35,528 nt of DNA from an uncultured Collinsella sp. Lineage in GTDB: Bacteria > Actinomycetota > Coriobacteriia > Coriobacteriales > Coriobacteriaceae. The position numbers and the translations under genes are program-made. The notes under the pieces were generated by a model that worked only from the letters and a program-made list of their open reading frames with translations, was not told where the DNA came from and searched no databases. Positions 33,125 through 35,528 of the stretch are shown here, in pieces. Positions within the stretch are counted from its first letter, which is position 1; each line of letters begins with the position of its first letter. The stretch spans positions 1-35,528 of the forward strand of contig CATXJW010000019.1 in the NCBI GenBank assembly GCA_958370325.1, given 5' to 3'.

Positions 33125-33910
33125 TTACTTGTCCTCGAGATAGCGAGAGAGGAACTCGCGGGTGCGCTGGTGTTTGGGGTTGCCGAAGAGTTCGGCCGGT
33201 GCCGCGTCCTCGAGCACCACGCCCTTGTCCATAAAGACCACGCGGTCGGATACGGTTCGGGCAAAGGCCATCTCGTGCGTGACGACGACCATGGTCATGC
33301 CGTCGGCCGCGAGCTTTCGCATGACCTCAAGCACCTCGCCCACGATCTCGGGGTCGAGCGCTGAGGTCGGCTCGTCGAACAGCATGATCTGCGGATTCAT
33401 GCACAGGGCACGAGCGATGGCCACGCGCTGTTTTTGACCACCGGACAGGCGACCCACGGCGGCGTGCGCGAATTTTTCGAGTCCCACGCTCGTCAGATGC
33501 TCCAGCGCGACCTTCTCGGCCTCGGCCTTGCTCATCTTTTTGAGCGTGACAGGCGCGAGCGTGCAGTTGTCGAGCACATCCATGTTGTTGAAGAGGTTAA
33601 AGCCCTGGAACACCATGCCGATGTCCTCGCGCAGCTTGTTGATGTTGCAGCGCTCGGCCGTGAGGTCCTGGCCGTGGAACCAGATGTGGCCCGCGTCCGG
33701 GGTCTCGAGCAGGTTGAGGCAGCGCAGGAAGGTCGACTTGCCCGAACCCGAGGCGCCGATGATGGTGACGACCTCACCGGGATTGACAGCGAGGTCGATG
33801 CCCTTAAGCACCTCAAGCGAGCCAAAGCTCTTGCGCAGGCCCTCAACGCGGATAAGCGGCTCATTGGTCTGTGCGGCGGCCGCGGTGCCGGTAGTGGCGG
33901 TATCTGCCAT
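33125..33910 (-). CDS. Polar amino-acid ABC transporter ATP-binding protein
   Basis: A 261-residue ATPase of the GlnQ/HisP type that powers import of polar amino acids. The Walker A motif GASGSGKST is at 52-60; the Q-loop is VFQGFNLF; the signature LSGGQKQR, Walker B IMLFDEPTSALD and switch THEM are all intact. About 18 Ala/Thr-rich residues precede the domain. The ATG at 33910 has GAGGAG seven bases upstream and lies 22 bases after the permease stop. The specific amino acid cannot be inferred. Confidence 0.95.
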   Translation of the reverse strand: MADTATTGTAAAAQTNEPLIRVEGLRKSFGSLEVLKGIDLAVNPGEVVTIIGASGSGKSTFLRCLNLLETPDAGHIWFHGQDLTAERCNINKLREDIGMVFQGFNLFNNMDVLDNCTLAPVTLKKMSKAEAEKVALEHLTSVGLEKFAHAAVGRLSGGQKQRVAIARALCMNPQIMLFDEPTSALDPEIVGEVLEVMRKLAADGMTMVVVTHEMAFARTVSDRVVFMDKGVVLEDAAPAELFGNPKHQRTREFLSRYLEDK

Positions 33911-33932
33911 GATGATTCTCCTCGTCTTGAGC

Positions 33933-35081
33933 CTAGTTGGAGCTGGGCAGCGTTGCCGGGGCCTCGGCGCCGAGCTTTTTGCCGAAGGCCTCGAGCAGGC
34001 GGCTCGCCACGAGCGTCAGGATCAGGTAGACCACGAGCGCCACGCAGTAGACCTCCATCTGGCGGTAGTACACGCCGGCGACGGTGGTGGTGGCATACAT
34101 GAGGTCGAACACGCCGATGACCGAGAGCACCGACGAATCCTTGATGTTGATGATGAGCTCGTTGGTGAGCGCCGGGATCGCGTTTATAATGCCCTGGGGG
34201 AACACGACCTTGCGCATGGCCTGCCACTGCGACAAGCCCAGCGAGCGCGCCGCCTCGGCCTGGCCGGGGTCGATCGACTCGATGCCGCCGCGCAGGACCT
34301 CCATCATGTAGGCGGTAGAGTTGAGCGAGATGGTGACAAGGCCGGCGGTGAAGGTGCTCCAAATCTGGTTGGCCTGGGCAGTCTCGAAGCCCATGCCGCG
34401 CAAAACGGTGAAGCCCGCGTAATAGATGAGCAGGCCCTGGACCATCATGGGCGTGCCGCGCACGATGGTGGAGTAGACGGTCGCAAAGCCGCGGCCGATG
34501 CTCTTAAAGAAGCGCACCACGTCGTTGTCTACGCGGTCGAAGGTCTGAATACGCAGGAACACAAAGAGCAGCGCCAGGAAGAATGCGATGACGGTGCCGA
34601 AGGTGGCAAGCGCGATGGTGATCTCGATGCCACGGATGAAGAAGTCGCCGCTCTTGTAGGTCATGTAGACCAGGCTCGACAAAAAGTCGCTGGGGTTGGA
34701 GTCCGAGACAATGCTCACCTGCACCAGATCGATAAACGACATGACGCAACGGTCGATAAAGAAGATCGCCGCGATGGCGACCACGACATAGCTGCCCAAG
34801 CGTGCGCCGCGACGGAAGCGCTCGGAAGCAAACGGCGACGTTTCGCGATAGTCGCTCCAATGCATGAGCTTGGTGACGAGCGCCGCCGCCGACACGATAA
34901 TCCAGGCCCAAAGAATTGCCCAGAGGCAGTCCTGGAAGATACCGGTGGGGGCCAAGAAGCTCAGCGGCGTGGGGTTGCGCTGGCTAAACGCCAGGCCGAG
35001 CGCCGCGATAACGCTCGTGCCCAGGTATACATAACGGTGGTCTGCCTTGATAAAGGAGGCCAGACGATTGATGGTTTTCAT
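33933..35081 (-). CDS. Polar amino-acid ABC transporter permease with N-terminal extension
   Basis: A 382-residue membrane protein. The C-terminal part (about 150-370) is a HisM/GlnP-type permease with the EAA loop EAARSLGLSQWQAMRKVVFPQGI that docks the ATPase. The usual family length is about 220 residues. The first 140 or so residues form an additional hydrophobic region with about three membrane helices (near 18-33, 52-70 and 97-120) and no recognised domain. A single permease gene implies a homodimer. The ATG at 35081 has GGGAGG four bases upstream, and it lies nine bases after the binding-protein stop. Confidence 0.93.
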   Translation of the reverse strand: MKTINRLASFIKADHRYVYLGTSVIAALGLAFSQRNPTPLSFLAPTGIFQDCLWAILWAWIIVSAAALVTKLMHWSDYRETSPFASERFRRGARLGSYVVVAIAAIFFIDRCVMSFIDLVQVSIVSDSNPSDFLSSLVYMTYKSGDFFIRGIEITIALATFGTVIAFFLALLFVFLRIQTFDRVDNDVVRFFKSIGRGFATVYSTIVRGTPMMVQGLLIYYAGFTVLRGMGFETAQANQIWSTFTAGLVTISLNSTAYMMEVLRGGIESIDPGQAEAARSLGLSQWQAMRKVVFPQGIINAIPALTNELIINIKDSSVLSVIGVFDLMYATTTVAGVYYRQMEVYCVALVVYLILTLVASRLLEAFGKKLGAEAPATLPSSN

Positions 35082-35090
35082 GCTGCCTCC

Positions 35091-35528
35091 CTATGCCGGC
35101 TGACGGTCGAGGCACGCGTCCCACATTTGGTCGCGTTCCTCTTGGCTAATGCCCTTGAGCGTCTTGTCGATGAGCTTAAGCAGCTTGTCCGAGCCCTTGC
35201 GGCAGCCGACGTTTGCCGTGACCTCCTGCTTAAAGCCCTCGCCCTCGGCAAATTGAATCGGCACGATACCCGGGTTTTGGGCCATATAGCCCTTCTCGTT
35301 CTCAGTGTTGTAGGTCACGGCGTCGCACGTGCCCTGCAGCAGATTCGAAAACACCGTGGGCACCGAGTCGACCGGGTTCTTGTGGACAACACCCGGGATC
35401 TCGTCGATGACGGTATCGAGCATGGTGTCCTTTTGACCGAGCACCGTGGCACCGCTGAAGTCGCTGAGCTTGGTGGCGTTTTGGTAGGGCGAGCCCTCTT
35501 TTACGAACAGGCCAAAGTAACCAATGAA
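35091..35528 (-). CDS. Amino-acid ABC transporter substrate-binding protein (3' part, cut by window edge)
   Basis: The last 145 residues of a type II periplasmic-binding-protein-fold receptor (SBP_bac_3 type). The visible part contains the second-lobe pattern FVKEGSPYQNATKLSDFSGATVLGQ, then LLQGTCDAVTYNTENEKGYM, where an Asp after the small-residue turn usually contacts the ligand amino group, and a C-terminal helix KLLKLIDKTLKGIS. The GTG that opens a shorter frame at 35444 is internal: reading is open to the window edge. The start, the signal or lipobox and the first lobe lie outside. In Gram-positives such proteins are normally lipoproteins. Confidence 0.9.
   Translation of the reverse strand, partial: FIGYFGLFVKEGSPYQNATKLSDFSGATVLGQKDTMLDTVIDEIPGVVHKNPVDSVPTVFSNLLQGTCDAVTYNTENEKGYMAQNPGIVPIQFAEGEGFKQEVTANVGCRKGSDKLLKLIDKTLKGISQEERDQMWDACLDRQPA

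Overview
The window looks like a chromosome segment from a high-GC Gram-positive gut actinobacterium of the class Coriobacteriia, most likely Collinsella or a near relative. This is an inference from the combination of a complete atpIBEFHAGDC operon whose b subunit carries a signal peptide, an LytR-CpsA-Psr wall enzyme, and a very large LPxTG-anchored adhesin built from pilin-type domains. No rRNA or tRNA genes, CRISPR arrays or prophage genes were seen. Almost every gene lies on the minus strand. The clear exception is pepT; a broken transposase fragment is also on the plus strand.

Layout, left to right. (1) 1-4.5 kb: a phosphohexomutase, a homocysteine S-methyltransferase and an MntR/DtxR-type metalloregulator on the minus strand, with pepT divergent from the regulator across a 20-bp palindrome; bases 1-173 hold nothing I can name. 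(2) 4.5-7.4 kb: an unusual repeat region, then an LCP-family wall-polymer transferase and murA (peptidoglycan precursor synthesis). (3) 7.4-14.4 kb: the full F1Fo ATP synthase operon with a candidate promoter and an intrinsic terminator. (4) 14.5-21.4 kb: upp, glpK, tsaC, a HicAB toxin-antitoxin pair, prmC and prfA. The prfA-prmC-tsaC set is a translation cluster (release factor, its methylase, and the tRNA t6A enzyme), and hicAB sits between prmC and tsaC. (5) 21.4-31.6 kb: a transposase relic and a 3055-residue surface adhesin. The adhesin has a fibro-slime-like head, Cna-B-like domains, fourteen FctA-type isopeptide domains, a proline-rich wall-spanning part and an LPYTG sorting signal. (6) 31.6-35.5 kb: an M20 peptidase and a polar amino-acid ABC transporter (ATPase, permease, and a binding protein cut by the window edge).

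The most interesting signals are these. A ten-G homopolymer lies between a well-placed ribosome binding site/ATG and the adhesin frame. It places that start one base out of frame with the adhesin, so a nine-G tract would fuse the two frames; this is the architecture of a slipped-strand phase switch. A structured repeat occurs twice, directly abutting the stop codons of the LCP gene and prfA. It has three nested or adjacent stems whose sequences differ between copies while the pairing is preserved, which suggests selection on structure. Other points are a two-domain duplication inside the adhesin stalk, a roughly 125-residue Ala/Glu-rich insertion inside PrmC, a palindrome over the mntR/pepT divergent promoter region, and a tight cluster of TATATA hexamers confined to the first 2.65 kb.
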